Below are positions 35,534 through 49,600 of a stretch of DNA of 62,500 nucleotides, one piece after another (positions within the stretch are counted from its first letter, which is position 1; each line of letters starts with the position of its first letter). The stretch comes from Chrysomallon squamiferum (lineage: Eukaryota > Mollusca > Gastropoda > Neomphalida > Peltospiridae): the NCBI GenBank assembly GCA_012295275.1, contig CM022667.1, forward strand, positions 4,724,708-4,787,207, given 5' to 3'. The position numbers and the translations under genes are program-made. The notes beneath the pieces were generated by a model. That model saw nothing but the letters and a program-made list of their open reading frames with translations, was not told where the DNA came from and did not search any database.

Positions 35534-37685
35534 ATGCAGTACAGGACATGTTTGCTTTTACAGGCTGTTGTCTCATCACTTGTAACTGCTTTACTTAGGT
35601 AAGTGTGGAGTAATTTTATTTTATTTAAATATTGTACAAATACACACTCATACACTTTCTGTCTGTCTCTACCTTCCTCCTTTCTGTCTATCTCGCTCTC
35701 CCTCGCTGTCTATCTTTAATCTATCCTTTCATCCTACCATCCATTCATTCATCCATCCATCCACCCGTCTGTTTGCCTCTTTCTATATATATATATATTT
35801 TCATCAATCGGTTATTCTGTCTGTGTTTCTGTGAGTGTCTGTGTATTTCTGTCTCTCACTCCGACTCCTGGCTTTGGCTCCTCTCGTTTGATATGTCTAC
35901 AGCAGATTTTATTTAGATTGATTTTTTCTATTGTACTTATGGTTACTGTTGTTTTATTATTTTATTATTAACTGGTCACATTTAGCTGTGATATCAATCT
36001 GTCCTCTAAGTGGATCATCAATCACGAGTTTGATGATGTTGTCGCCTCTGACATCCTCCTGGAATCCCTCAGCAACATCGCAAGCAGAGTACAGTGTGCA
36101 ATCGAATGCGCCAGAAATATCAAGTGCCTCTCATTTTCGTATAACGAAAAACATATCTGTCATTTGCATAATGACAGATTTTCGAAGAACGTCAGTTATG
36201 AGTTTGCTGCAGGATGGCGCTACTATTCATACGTCGGTATGTTTCTTTACTAATATTGTTTAAACTCTAAAGATTCCTAGAAATAATAAAAATGTTGAAG
36301 TATCTCAAGAAATTAGAAAATGGATCTGATTAAGTTGTTTTAAAGATAAAATACATTTTTTTTCAAAAGAAATCGTATATTTTCAGTCTCACAAGTATGA
36401 AAACGTCCTGTATTTTCAGTCTCACAAATATAAAAAAATTCCTCCATTTTCAGTCTCAGAAATACAAAATACTATATTTCCAGTCTCCCAAGTAAAAATA
36501 AATAACGGTATAAAAGTGAGTCTCATAAACATATTTAAAAAGATTCCATATTTCGAATCTCGTAAATATTTAAAATTTTCTATATTTTCAGTGTCGCAAG
36601 TACAAAATTAATTCTCTAAATTCAGTCTCACAAACAAATAAAAAGTACCTTATTTTAAGATACTTATATATAAAAAGATCCTATATGTTGATTTTCGGAA
36701 GAAGAAAAAAAAAAAATAATAATGTTACATTTTCACTCACACATGTATAAAAAATCCAACATTTTCAGTTTCACGAATACAAAAAATCCTATATTTTCAG
36801 GACACTGTCCTACTGAAAATGGCTACATCTTCCTTAAGGACGTTGATGTGTGCTTCAAGATTGTCAACATCGAAAAAACCTGGCGTGAAGCTCGTGACTT
36901 CTGTAGCAAGTCACGTGACAGATTGATCGTCCTAGATACGGATGAGAAAAATACAGCTTTTAGCAACTACCTGAACAAAGGAACAGGTTAATATCATCAT
37001 CATCACCATCGTCATATTCATCATTAGTTATACTAACAACACTTAATTTTGTTTTTCATCATTGCATATTTATATTTATCATCATAATCATCATCATCAG
37101 ACCCATCATGATATTCATCTAATAACAACTATTTTCATGACTTTCATGATTGCATAATACATCTATTAACTAAGTCATCGTCTTGTTATCCTCATGTTAG
37201 AGATCAAAGGTGTGCTTGGTAGAAATGTTTCCTCACCAAAGAATTGTGTGATAATTATAAGGAAAGAAAATAAAAAAATAACAAAATAAAATAAAATAAA
37301 TAAAATAAATAAAATAAATAAAATAAATAAATAAAGTTAAATTAAAATAAAAAGGACAGCTGCTCGTTCTTACAAAAAATTTCTCGTTCCAGCTGATTTG
37401 TTTAACCATCTTTTAATTACGATATTCACTCATTTTTAAATCTGTGCATTTTTATTCTATTTTTCAGGTGGTAAAGGCATCCATATTGGACTGAATGATG
37501 AACAGACAGAAGGAAAGTTTGTTTGGGAAAATGGAAAAAATCTTGCATTTTCAAAGTGGACAAATGGGGAACCTAATAATGGTCGAGGAATAGAGGACTG
37601 TGTGGAGGTTTTTTCAGCGTCCAGTACATGGAATGATATTTCTTGCTCGTGGATCAACATGTTTGTCTGCGAGAAACGAATGTGA
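35534..37685 (+). CDS. Secreted PAN-CTLD lectin U8, EPN type
   Basis: Exons 35534-35598, 35986-36236, 36801-36986, 37468-37685 encode 239 aa. Exon 4 has no in-frame ATG ahead of it, so a simple start-to-stop scan misses it; it is defined by the shared TTTTCAG acceptor and the family alignment. The PAN module shares NIASRVQCAIEC with U3. The CTLD has NIEKTWREARDFC, all six cysteines, EPN at 202-204 followed by Asn, and WND at 222-224. EPN plus WND is the classical calcium-dependent mannose-type set, making U8 one of the best candidates in the array for mannose/glucose-type binding (inference). Intron 3 lacks a short block present in other units (around 37400). Polyadenylation signal at 37769-37774. 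Confidence 0.87.
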
Positions 37686-37858
37686 TTATTTCTGTTTCAA
37701 TGTTCTTGAAAAAACAACCGAAATGTGAAACATTATTATAGTAATTTTTGTATTTGCGAAGCTTCATCAATAAAAATTACTTTAAGGTTTACTTTTGTTT
37801 TTTTCTCAATTTTGTTTTCATAATTTCAAACAGACATGATTCTAATATTTTTATTTCT

Positions 37859-37911
<53 letters not shown>

Positions 37912-38237
37912 GTCACTACTATCGCTACTCTGATATTTACTATTGCTATTATTATTATTATTATCATGATGAACATAATCATAATCATTGTTACTATTAA
38001 AGCGGCTACAAAGAAAAAAGGTAAAAACAAAACAGTGACATGAAAATAACACGACTAAATAATAATTTAAAAAGAAATGATACAAAAAAGTCAAAATGGA
38101 AAGTGAATTTTTAAGAATAGAAGAACTTTTTAATTTATTTTCAAAATAACCGAAAGAATCAACCGACACATTTCTGTCTATGATAGCATCCAGCTATTCG
38201 ATTATTATACACCGCATCTTTATTTTAAAATGTAAAT

Positions 38238-38269
<32 letters not shown>

Positions 38270-39955
38270 GATAATAACAATGATAAAAACAACAACAATA
38301 ACAAAAACAGAAAGAAAGAAAGAAAAAAGATAATTTGGTATCAGGTGATAGAAACAGATATTTAATTAATTTACGTGTTTCTTTTCTAGTGTTTCACACT
38401 CTGAAAACATAAATGTTTCTGTGGTTAGAAAAGAGCTGATAATTACAGTGGTGTGTTCTATGCGAATCTACTGGGATCTGGAAACTAGTTCTTTATAGTT
38501 TTCCTTCGTCATAGCACTCACTGAAATAAACGCAACTATGTGCAACCTTTTCCATCCGCCTGAACAACATTGAAAAATATATTTTATTTTCAAACCTTTG
38601 AAGGAATCCTGATATGACTTTATTTACTTCAGTTTACTACGTTCGTTTTGAAGAATTCCTTTTATTATGACGTCATTAAAGATTACTGCAGTTAACGATC
38701 TATTTGGTTCCTAGAATTTTCTCATAGTATCTCGCATAGATCGTGAGTTTGAAATATATATATATCTATATATTTTAATTTTTTACTTACTTTTTAGCTA
38801 CGCTAGTTCAGATGGAATACACCCTAAAACAATCGTTGAGCTCGTGTTAATTTTCTTTCAACCGAATACAACTTTGTCTTTCATTCCCAACACAGATGAA
38901 TTATTTAAACTGTTTATAGGGAACAATGAATAAAATATGTTGGTTGTTCAGAGAAACAAGAATCGTGTTTTTTGTCTAAGCAAGACAACTGGAATGGGAA
39001 TTCTTTGTACGCAAAACAGAGAAATAACACTTCAGAAGGCTCTTGTAAAGAACTAAATTATTAAAGGGCTAATGAGGGTTCAAAGTTTGTACACTAAGTG
39101 TTAAACAAACAGAAGCAAAACAAGCTCAGAATTAAGAGAGAGATAAGCGTTTCGTTTGAACGATTAGAAAATTAACTAAGCTTTGTAACTAAGTGTATGT
39201 CTTTTTCACTTTTTATGTGATTCTAACTTGAGTATTTTTCTTCTGGCTTTTTCCTTTAATTTTACTTTTATGAATGAATCCATCAATCTTCTACTAATAG
39301 ATCCTTCTCGATTATCATAGACGTTTTTTCAGAAAATTATATACGTATGGGCAATTATATTTTTTCATTATTATTATTTTATCTCCCCTCAGTAGGTTGG
39401 ACCGTTATTCAGACATTGGTAAATGTTCTAGAACCTCTGTTTTATCATTTTTCTCTACGGTTTTGACATGTGCTTTAGATGTTCTATAACTGTCCTATGA
39501 ACAGATTAAAATAAAGATGGTCACATAGTGAGTTATTCGCTATAAATCTGTCTTTCTCTCCATTTATCTGTTTGTCTTTCTCTGCATTTTTCTATGTATC
39601 TATCTATCTATTTATCTATCTACTCATCCATTCGCGTCTATGTATCTGTCTTTCTGTCCATCTATGTATCTATCTCACTATCTCTCTATCTACCTATGTA
39701 TCTATCTATCTACTTACCTATCTGTCTGTCTGTCTCTGTCTCTTTTTCTATCTATCTATCTATTTAGCTGTCTCTATGTATTCATCTATTAATCCATCTA
39801 TCTCTTCTATAGTTCTGTATCTCTATCTGTCCAATGTTTTTAAAGCCGGAAAGCAGAACTTCTCTCTGTACACTAAACATTTATGCGAAAAAAAAAAAAA
39901 AATGAATAATTACTGTTCATTTTTGTGTTCGGTCTCAGCTCAGTCACAAAATACA
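37686..39955. other. Spacer between U8 and the U9 remnant
   Basis: U8 3' UTR, CTA repeats (37860-37911), ATT/ATC repeats, an AAT tract (about 38240-38270), conserved spacer block with TGACGTCA at 38668-38675, ATCT-type tracts (about 39590-39775) and the beginning of a normal 5' flank up to GTCACAAAATACAAAATA near 39960. No gene seen. Confidence 0.65.
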
Positions 39956-40248
39956 AAATATATTCATCATTAGTTATAGTAACAACACTTAATTTCGTTT
40001 TTGATCACTGCATAATTATATTCATCATCATCATTACACCCATCATCATATTCATCATTATTTATACTAATAACAACTATTTTCATGTCTTTCATGATTG
40101 CATAATACATTTATTAACAAAGTGATCGTTTTGTTATCCTCATCTTAGAGATCAAAGGTGTGGTTGGTAGAAATGTTTCCTCACCAAAGAAATGTATGAT
40201 AATTATAATGAAATATATTTAAAAAAATAAATAAAAATAAAATTATAA

Positions 40249-40283
<35 letters not shown>

Positions 40284-40672
40284 ACAAAGTTAAATTAAAT
40301 TTTAAAAGGACCGCTGCTTGTTCTTTCCAATAGTTTCTCGCTGCAGCTGAATTGTTGAAAATGAAACACTATTTCACAAAACCAATTCAGTTTAATCATC
40401 CTGTAATCATGATATTTACTCATTTATAAATTTGTGCAGTTTTGTTGCATTTTTCAGGGGGTGCAGAGATCCATATTGGACTGACTGATGAACAGACGGA
40501 AGGACAGTTTGTTTGGGAGAATGGAAAAAAACTTGCATTGTCAAAGTGGAGCTATGGGGAACCTAATGATGAAGGAAGAGAGGACTGTGTACAGCTTGCA
40601 TCACCTTCCAGTACATGGAATGATATTCCCTGCTCGGCGACTAACATATTTGTCTGCGAGAAACGAATGTGA
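39956..40672 (+). pseudogene. U9: orphan CTLD exon 4 with part of intron 3
   Basis: The common 5' flank is broken upstream of its TATA position and joined near 39960 to the middle of intron 3 (TATTCATCATTAGTTATA). Exons 1, 2 and 3 are absent. Exon 4 (40458-40672) keeps its acceptor TTTTTCAG, is one codon shorter than usual (215 nt) and has no stops: EPN triad in the phrase GEPNDEGREDC, WND, and the last three CTLD cysteines. Polyadenylation signal at 40757-40762. Without a signal peptide or the first half of the CTLD it cannot encode a family member by itself, but it could donate sequence to other copies by gene conversion, or be used as a distal terminal exon. It is most like U10 exon 4, including the 3' UTR. 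Confidence 0.82.
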
Positions 40673-41638
<966 letters not shown>

Positions 41639-43560
41639 TTATTTGTTCTTTTTATGACGTTCAATGATTGGTGATTTAGATATGACACATCTAAATGCAA
41701 AAATTTTTATGTAAATATTATAATCGAAATATTTTAATAGAATTCAAATTATCAGTTTGAGTCCCCACAAGAACGACAACAAAGAAGGAAGTAAACACTT
41801 CTCCAAATAGTAACAAATCTAAATAATACAAATTTCTTGTTTCTTTATAAAACGAAAACAGACCCGCAACTAAATATCACTGATAAAACAATTACAGTGT
41901 CACAGCCTGGGACACTTGCACCGCAAGCTAACCTGTTTCTAGCGCCAAATTTCAAAAGGAAAAGAAAACGAATTTTTAACAAAAGAGCGATTGTTCTCCT
42001 TTACTCAAAAGTATCCCTTCCACAACCAGTAATAATTAGTCTTGATCTTTTCTAGAACTGTTATGATCATTTTATAGCTGGACTGAGTGATGAGAAGTCT
42101 GTCCCAGAAACCTTTGCAAGTAAACTTTACTCTACAACTGAAGATCATCATAGCAACAGAAAAACACAAAATGAATCAATGAACAAAAATGTCAGCCATA
42201 TATAAATGCTTGGATATTTTATTATTTCATCATGTTTAGGTGAATGTCAAGCGCACTGAGTCATCTAGTTGAGTGTTTACTGTTAATACAATGATAATAA
42301 TTGTGTGCCGTGATGCTGACAGTTTTAAATATGTATTTGCTGTTTTGTTCCCATTTATGTAGCAACTCTTGCTGAACGATGTTAATTTACGCTCACGTGC
42401 TCAGTTTTGTTTTAGAGTTATTTGTACCACATAAACCTTGATATTGTGATTTTTATGTCTTTGTTCCCATTTTCATCCGGAAAAAGTAAACTTTTATTTG
42501 ATACATAATTTAGTGCTCAGCTCCGAAGTTGTATAAATTCTTTCAGCGTATTTTTAACAGTAAACTATTATGTTGTTGTTCACACTTTTGCGGATGACTT
42601 TGTTGGAATATTTCAACAAAAGTTACCTACCATACATAATATAAAATGTCCTTAATATATTTTACGTGCCTGGATGAGTTTCATGCCTTGTTATTACCAG
42701 TGCTATTGTAACTAACAATCACACGGTATAGAAGTGAATACTACACAGATTTGGTTTATACAGTGCACTGTAAGATAACTAGTAATAAATGCGTATTACT
42801 TTGATTAGATGAATGTTTTCTTAAAACTTCCATTCTGGAGTTCACTACTGGACTGGTGGAAGGTACTCGGGGAGGTCTAATTACACGTGTTTGGGAGTAC
42901 AGTACTTGCCTTATCCGGGCATTGACAATTCATGCCTGTCCGCTGTACGTAAGTTAGTTCTAAGCAGTATGTTATATTGTCTGTCAGTGTTATGTGTTAA
43001 TTCTAAGCAGTATGCTATATTGTCTGTCAGTGTTATTATCTTAATTCTAAGCAGTATGTTATATTGTGTGTCAGTGTTATGTATCTTAATTCTAAGCAGT
43101 ATGTTATATTGTCTGACAGTGTTAGTATCTTAATTCTAAGCAGTATGTTATATTGTCTGTCAGTGTTACTATCTAAATTCTAAGCAGTATGTTATATTGT
43201 CTGTCAGTGTTAGTATTTTAATTCTAAGAAGTACATTATATTGTGTGTGAAAGTTATACTGTCTGGATCAGAACTCTTTATTTAACAGTTTATGGCTGAT
43301 AGTTTGACAACAGTAAAGTGTCATGCTGGATAGTGTAGGTTATTTTCTTATGAGTTAAATGTGTTACTCGTTATTCGTATGAGTATTGTTTGTTTTTGTT
43401 TTTTTTATCGCATGTCGGTTTACTTCGGCTATGTGGTAACTTAATAGAGAACTATCTACATTTTGTCGTAGGATAGAGCTGATTAAAAAATCCTCTTTTA
43501 TTTTCTTTAACATTCGACATCTCGTGTTAATACAAATTTTTCAGTTTTTCGTCTATGCAG
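41639..43560. repeat. Accessory block, copy A
   Basis: A stretch unlike the lectin units, present in two other versions (copy B 46676-50770, copy C 51290-52090). It has a left part (41639-42345) shared by all three, a segment 42768-42945 shared with copy B (starting GTAAGATAACTAGTA), a short minisatellite (42953-43245) and a right part (43255-43480) shared with B and partly with C. A 72-codon frame at 41837-42055 is broken in copy B and differs in copy C, so it is not supported as a gene. No terminal repeats or transposase were recognised. Confidence 0.65.
42953..43245. repeat. Short minisatellite, about 44-bp units
   Basis: Six to seven imperfect units around the core TTCTAAGCAGTATGTTATAT followed by TGTCTGTCAGTGTTA. 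It is related in sequence and position to the much larger array at 48790-50640. Confidence 0.88.
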
Positions 43561-43619
43561 AAATATAATTTTTTAAAGCAAATTTGATAAAGAAAAAACA
43601 AACCCATCTAAATAGTAGG

Positions 43620-43864
<245 letters not shown>

Positions 43865-44557
43865 AAATACCACAGTTAAAATGTTTTGAAATAATCATAT
43901 TTGTTCTTCACAGGTAAAGTGTAGTTAAAAACAACCCATTAGAAAAACAAACAAATAATCCAAAAGAGAATAAAATAAACCCCAGTACTATTATTTTATT
44001 TCATACTGTATGATCACAAAAAAAAAAAAGAAAAAAAGAAATAGCTATATAAATAACAAGAAATAATAATTATAAAAAAGATATATTTTGGACAAAGTTG
44101 TTGATATAATAAGTACTGTCTGTCTGTCTGTCTATCTGTCTGTCTATCCATCTATCTATCTAATTTATCTGTCTACAGCTATTCATCTATCCATTCATCT
44201 ATCCTTCTATCTGCTCCACATTTCTCTCTGATCATCTGTCGATCTGTTTTTGAAGCTATAAAAACTTAAGTTCTCGTTATTATACTAAATATTTATATAA
44301 AAAGAAAACAATTTAATTATCTTCATTCTTGTTTTCGCTCTCACCTCAGTCACATAATAAACACAGCTTACGTGATCTGGATTTAATATATAATGTATAT
44401 TTCCAAGACACAAATAAATCTGTGATGAAGTATTTAGTGTTTTCAACACGTAATAATAAAATAAATATCTCAAGACCAGCTGAAAGTCTGTCATTGTTCA
44501 GTTTTTATTGTTTGAATCAGGTAGACTAGAAACTCGTCAAGAAGAAAAAAAAAAAAT
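43865..44557. other. 5' flank of U10
   Basis: A-rich sequence, a short GTCT/ATCT tract (about 44117-44160), then the U1-type 5' flank. TATATAAT at 44387-44394 lies 171 nt before the U10 ATG. No other gene seen. Confidence 0.6.
44387..44394 (+). promoter_or_regulatory. Candidate TATA box of U10
   Basis: TATATAAT at the position equivalent to the U1 element; U1 and U10 form a separate promoter class. Confidence 0.4.
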
Positions 44558-46402
44558 ATGCAGCACAGGACATGCTTGATTTTACAGGCTGTTGTCTCAT
44601 CACTTGTAACTGCTTTACTTCGGTAAGTGTGTAGTGCTTTTGTTTTTTATTTAAATCTTGTACAAATACACACTCATACTCTTTCTGTCAGTACCTTCCT
44701 CCGTCCTCTCTGACTCTCTTGCTCTTCCTCTCTGTCTCTCTGTCTCTCTTTAATCTATCTGTCCTAAATATCCTATCCCATCCATCTACAGTTCTCTCTC
44801 ATCCGTCCATCCTACCATCCATTCATATGTCAATCCATCTGTTTGTCTCTCATTATCCATCTATCGGTCATTCTGTGTCTGTATCTGTGTGCGTTTGTGT
44901 GTCTCTGTGTGTGTCTGTCTCTCTGTGACTCCTGGCTTTGTATCCTCTATTTTGATATGTCTACAGCAGATTTTATTTAGATTTATTTTTTCTATTGTAT
45001 TTATGGTTACTGTTGTTTTATTATTTGATTATTAACTGGTCACATTTAGCTGTGATATCAGTGATTCCTCCAAGTGGATCATCAATCACGACTTTGATGA
45101 TGTTGTCGCCTCTGACATCCTCCTGGAATCCCTCAACGACATCAAAAATAAAATAGAGTGTGCAAAGGAATGCGCCAGAAATATCAAATGCCTCTCATTT
45201 TCGTATAACGAAAAACATATCTGTCATTTGCATAATGACAAATTTTCGAAGAACGTCAGTTATGAGTTTGGTGCAGGATGGCGCTACTATTCATACGTCG
45301 GTATGTTTCTTTATTCATATTTTTTAATCTCTGAATATTCCTAGAAATAATAAAAATATTGAAATATCTTATCTCAAGTAGAAGACGACACATTTTGAGT
45401 AATTTAAAAAATAAATAGAAAATGTATCTGATTAAGTTGTGTTAAAGATAAAATTGATGATTTCAAGGTCACAAATACAAAAGAAACCTATACATTCAAT
45501 TTCAGAAGTATAAAAAATCCTATATTTTAAGTCTCAGAGATATAAAAAATTCCTATATTTTCAGGACACTGTCCTACTGAAAACGGCTACATCTTCATCA
45601 AGGACGTGGACGTCTGCTTCAAGATTGTGAACATCAGAAAATCCTGGCATGAAGCACGTGACTTTTGTAGCAAGTCACGCGACAGGCTGATTGTCTTAGA
45701 CACGGATGAGAAAAATACAGCCTTCACCAATTACGTGAACAATGCAACGGGTTAATATCATCATCATCAGCATCATCATATTCATATTCATAAGTATTAA
45801 TACTAATAATAATTACTTTCATGCTTTTGTTCACTGAATAATACACTTGTTATAATCATCATCTTTAGAGCTCAGATGTGTGGTTGGTAGTAGTGTTTGT
45901 TGGGTTTTATTCTCTGTTAATATAGGTTTAATTGTTAAAAATCTAAATTAATGTAAATTTCAATTTCTTCACCAAACAATTTTATGATAACAATCAGGAT
46001 AAAAAAATATATATAATAACATAATAAAAAATAAAAATAAACCTATAAAAAAGGGCAAAACGTTGTAGTTCCAGCTGGTTCGCTAACTAATTTACAAATA
46101 CAACTTAAAGTTTAACCATCTTATTACAATCATAATATTCGTTTATTGTTAAATCGTTCGCCTTTTGGTTGTTGCATTTTCTAGTGGGTGGATACATCCA
46201 TATTGGACTGACTGACGAACAGACGGAAGGAAAGTTTGTTTGGGAAAATGGAAAACAACTTGTATTTTCTAAGTGGAAGTATGGGGAACCTAATAATGAT
46301 GAAGGAATAGAGGACTGTGTGGAGCTTCTTTCACCGTCCAGTGCATGGAATGATATTCCCTGCTCGAAGACTAACATATTTGTCTGCGAGAAACGAATGT
46401 GA
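44558..46402 (+). CDS. Secreted PAN-CTLD lectin U10, divergent EPN type
   Basis: Exons 44558-44622, 45050-45300, 45565-45750, 46185-46402 encode 239 aa. It is the most divergent intact copy. The signal peptide starts MQHRTCLILQ; the exon 1-2 junction codon is CGC (Arg) rather than Ser, and the exon 3-4 junction codon is GTG (Val) rather than Gly because the acceptor is TTCTAG with exon 4 starting TG. The PAN module carries NDIKNKIECAKEC. The CTLD has all six cysteines, EPN at 202-204 followed by Asn, a conserved Glu before the DCV cysteine, and WND at 222-224: the full mannose-type calcium-binding set. Intron 2 is only 264 nt against 545-724 in most others, with few copies of the 32-nt intron repeat. 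Polyadenylation signal at 46487-46492. It may resemble the ancestral form (inference). Confidence 0.87.
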
Positions 46403-46675
46403 TTATTTCATTATTATAATTCTTGAAAATAACAACCGAAATGTGAAACACAATAACATTAATGTTTGTATTTCCAAAGCTGTATCAATAAAAAGTACTT
46501 TACGGTTTACTTTAGTGTTTTGCTAAATTTAACAAAAGAAAAATAATTGTATTATTTGGATGTTTACATATGTTTGTTCGATGTCTCGAGACAAATGCAA
46601 CAATCGTTTTGACAAGATCCTAATGTTTTTATCACTGCAGCTGCTGCTACTACTACTACTACTACTACTACTACT
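46403..46675. other. 3' flank of U10
   Basis: 3' UTR with AATAAA at 46487-46492, then sequence matching the U9 3' flank and a CTA tract (about 46648-46674) that abuts accessory block copy B. Confidence 0.6.
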
Positions 46676-49600
46676 TAGTTATTTGTTCTTTTCTATGACG
46701 TTCACTGATTGGTGATTTAGATATGACACATCTAAATGCAAAAATGTGTATGTAAATATTATAATCGAAATACTTTAATAGAATTCAAATTATCAATTTG
46801 ACTCCCCACAAAAACAACAACAAGAGACAAGCAAATATACACTTCTCCAAATAGTAACAAATCTAAATAATACAGATTTCTTCTTTTTTTATTAAACGAA
46901 AACAGATCCGCAATCAAATATCACTAATAAAATCATTATAGTAGCACAGCCGAGGACACTTGCACCGGAAGCTAAGCTGTTTTTAGCGCCAAATTTCAAA
47001 AGGAAAAGAAAATGAATTTTTAACAAAATAGTGATTGTTCTCCTTTACTCAAAAGTATCCCTTCCACAACCAGTAATAATTAGTCTTGATCTTTTCTAGA
47101 ACTGTTACGATAATTTTATAGCTGGACTCAGTGATGTGAAGTCTGTCCCAGAAACCTTTGCAAGTAACCTTTACTCTAGAACTGAAGATCATCATAGCAA
47201 CAGAAAAACACAAAATCAATCAATGAACAAAAATGTCAGCCCTATATAAATGCTTGGATATTTTATTATTTCATCATGTTTAGGTGAATGTCAAGCGCAC
47301 TGAGTCATCTAGTTGAGTGCTTACTGTTAATACACTGATAATAATTGTGTGCCGTGATGCTGACAGTTTTAAATACTTATAAAAATTATTTTCACAAGGA
47401 ACTGGCAGCTTTTGGGGCATCACATTAGTTTAGGCTTATACATTAATTTTTGTTTTAGAGTTATTTGTACTATGCAAGCCATCGCACTGTAATTTGTATA
47501 TCGTATTTTCATTTGATATTTTATATTTAATTTCCTGTGGCTATGATGGCAGGATCGTATTGCACAAAAACTTTTATGGAATCCGCATTTTTGTTTATGA
47601 AATCAGTGTTCTTACTTATGCAGTACTGTAAGATAACTAGTATTAAATGCGTATTACTTTGATTAGATGAATGTTTTCTTAAAACATCCATTCTGGAGTT
47701 CACTACTGGACTGGTGGAAGGTACTCGGGGAGGTCTAATTACACGTGTTTGGGAGTACAGTACTTGTCTTATCCCGGCATTGGGAATCCACGCCTTACCG
47801 CTGTAGAAAAGTTCTAAAATACTGTGTCGGAAATAACTGTGTGCACTAAGTATATCTTTAAACAATCTAATTCTGAAACTTTATTCTATGATTAAGAAAG
47901 AAAACTTTTCGTAAGGGTTTAAATATTAGCTACAAAAAGAGTTGCCTCCCATGAAAATAACCTAAATAATATCATATCGTTAAAATAATAATAATAATAG
48001 TAAAATAAACAACAACAACAACAAAACAATGCTTGGATAAATAAATATAATGAAAATAGAAAGAAAGGGAACAAGAAGAAGAAAGTATGTGGTATAAGTG
48101 ACAGTATAATAAGAAAAACAGAAATTCTACAAAAACCGATTTCGAAAGTTTTCGTAGAATGGAAAAGTGGATTATGATTGTTTTTTTCAAATGAGTTTGT
48201 CCAACTGAATATTCCAGTCAGGAACACTGGTGGTTGGCTAATTATTTCAACACAGAGTTAACGAAATTCCAGTTTATTTTCTTGAATGATAAGCCAGTAG
48301 CAGAAAGACATGGATTTATGATGGATCAGGACCGATGCCCTTTTTACAGTGAATGCATTTTATAACCTGTAGACATGGGTAGTATAACGAGATTTATGAA
48401 ATTTATGAACTACTACTACATGCACCTACCTGAGCACTGACCCTAAAATACACCAGGGATTGACCAGCTGTCTTAGAAAATAAAACATCAACAGCAACAA
48501 CAACAACAAACAATATCAAATAAAACAAAGTAAAAAAAAAAAAACATAATAATAATAATAAAACATAATAAAATAAAAGTAAGACATTCTTGATCATAAA
48601 ATTGAATTATCTTTTAGTACAGTGTTGCTAATATTAATAGATTAGTTAGAAAGAAAAGTGTAGTTTTTAGAGAAAATGTTGATTAGTTCTAAGAAGTATC
48701 TTGTATACAGTGGTAGTATGTTATTAGCGCGGACAAAAAAATCCATCCAACTGTCATCTTAATCAGCTATTAGGAGTACTTTAGTGTGCCAGTGTTAGTA
48801 TAGTTTTAAGCAGTACGCTATAGTGTATTCAGTGTTAGTATGTTAGTTTTAAGCCTTACGCTATAGTGTATTCAGTGTTAGTATAGTTTTAAGCAGTACG
48901 CTATAGTGTATTCAGTGTTAGTATAGTTTTAAGCAGTACTCTATAGTGTATTCAGTGTTAGTATAGTTTTAAGCAGTACGCTATAGTGTATTCAGTGTTA
49001 GTATAGTTTTAAGCAGTACTCTATAGTGTATTCAGTGTTAGTATAGTTTTAAGCAGTACGCTATAGTGTATTCAGTGTTAGTATGTTAGTTTTAAGCAGT
49101 ACGCTATAGTGTATTCAGTGTTAGTATGTTAGTTTTAAGCAGTACGCTATAGTGTATTCAGTGTTAGTATAGTTTTAAGCAGTACGCTATAGTGTATTCA
49201 GTGTTAGTATGTTAGTTTTAAGCAGTACGCTATAGTGTATTCAGTGTTAGTATAGTTTTAAGCAGTACTCTATAGTGTATTCAGTGTTAGTATAGTTTTA
49301 AGCAGTACGCTATAGTGTATTCAGTGTTAGTATAGTTTTAAGCAGTACTCTATAGTGTATTCAGTGTTAGTATAGTTTTAAGCAGTACGCTATAGTGTAT
49401 TCAGTGTTAGTATGTTAGTTTTAAGCAGTACGCTATAGTGTATTCAGTGTTAGTATAGTTTTAAGCAGTACGCTATAGTGTATTCAGTGTTATTATGTTA
49501 GTTTTAAGCAGTACGCTATAGTGTATTCACAGTTAGTATAGTTTTAAGCAGTACGCTATAGTGTATTCAGTGTTAGTATGTTAGTTTTAAGCAGTACGCT

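Noticed and set aside
35470-35655. Reverse-strand 61-codon frame, also at 6096 and 27267
   Set aside because: It is the antisense of exon 1 and its flank and recurs only because that DNA is duplicated; U1, U3 and others break it.
41837-42055. 72-codon frame in accessory block A with partial counterpart at 51379
   Set aside because: In copy B the corresponding region has in-frame stops and changes; there is no known domain. A decayed coding remnant cannot be excluded.
47527-47865. 112-codon reverse-strand frame
   Set aside because: Overlaps the duplicated accessory block; the corresponding frame is not maintained in copy A and no domain is recognised.
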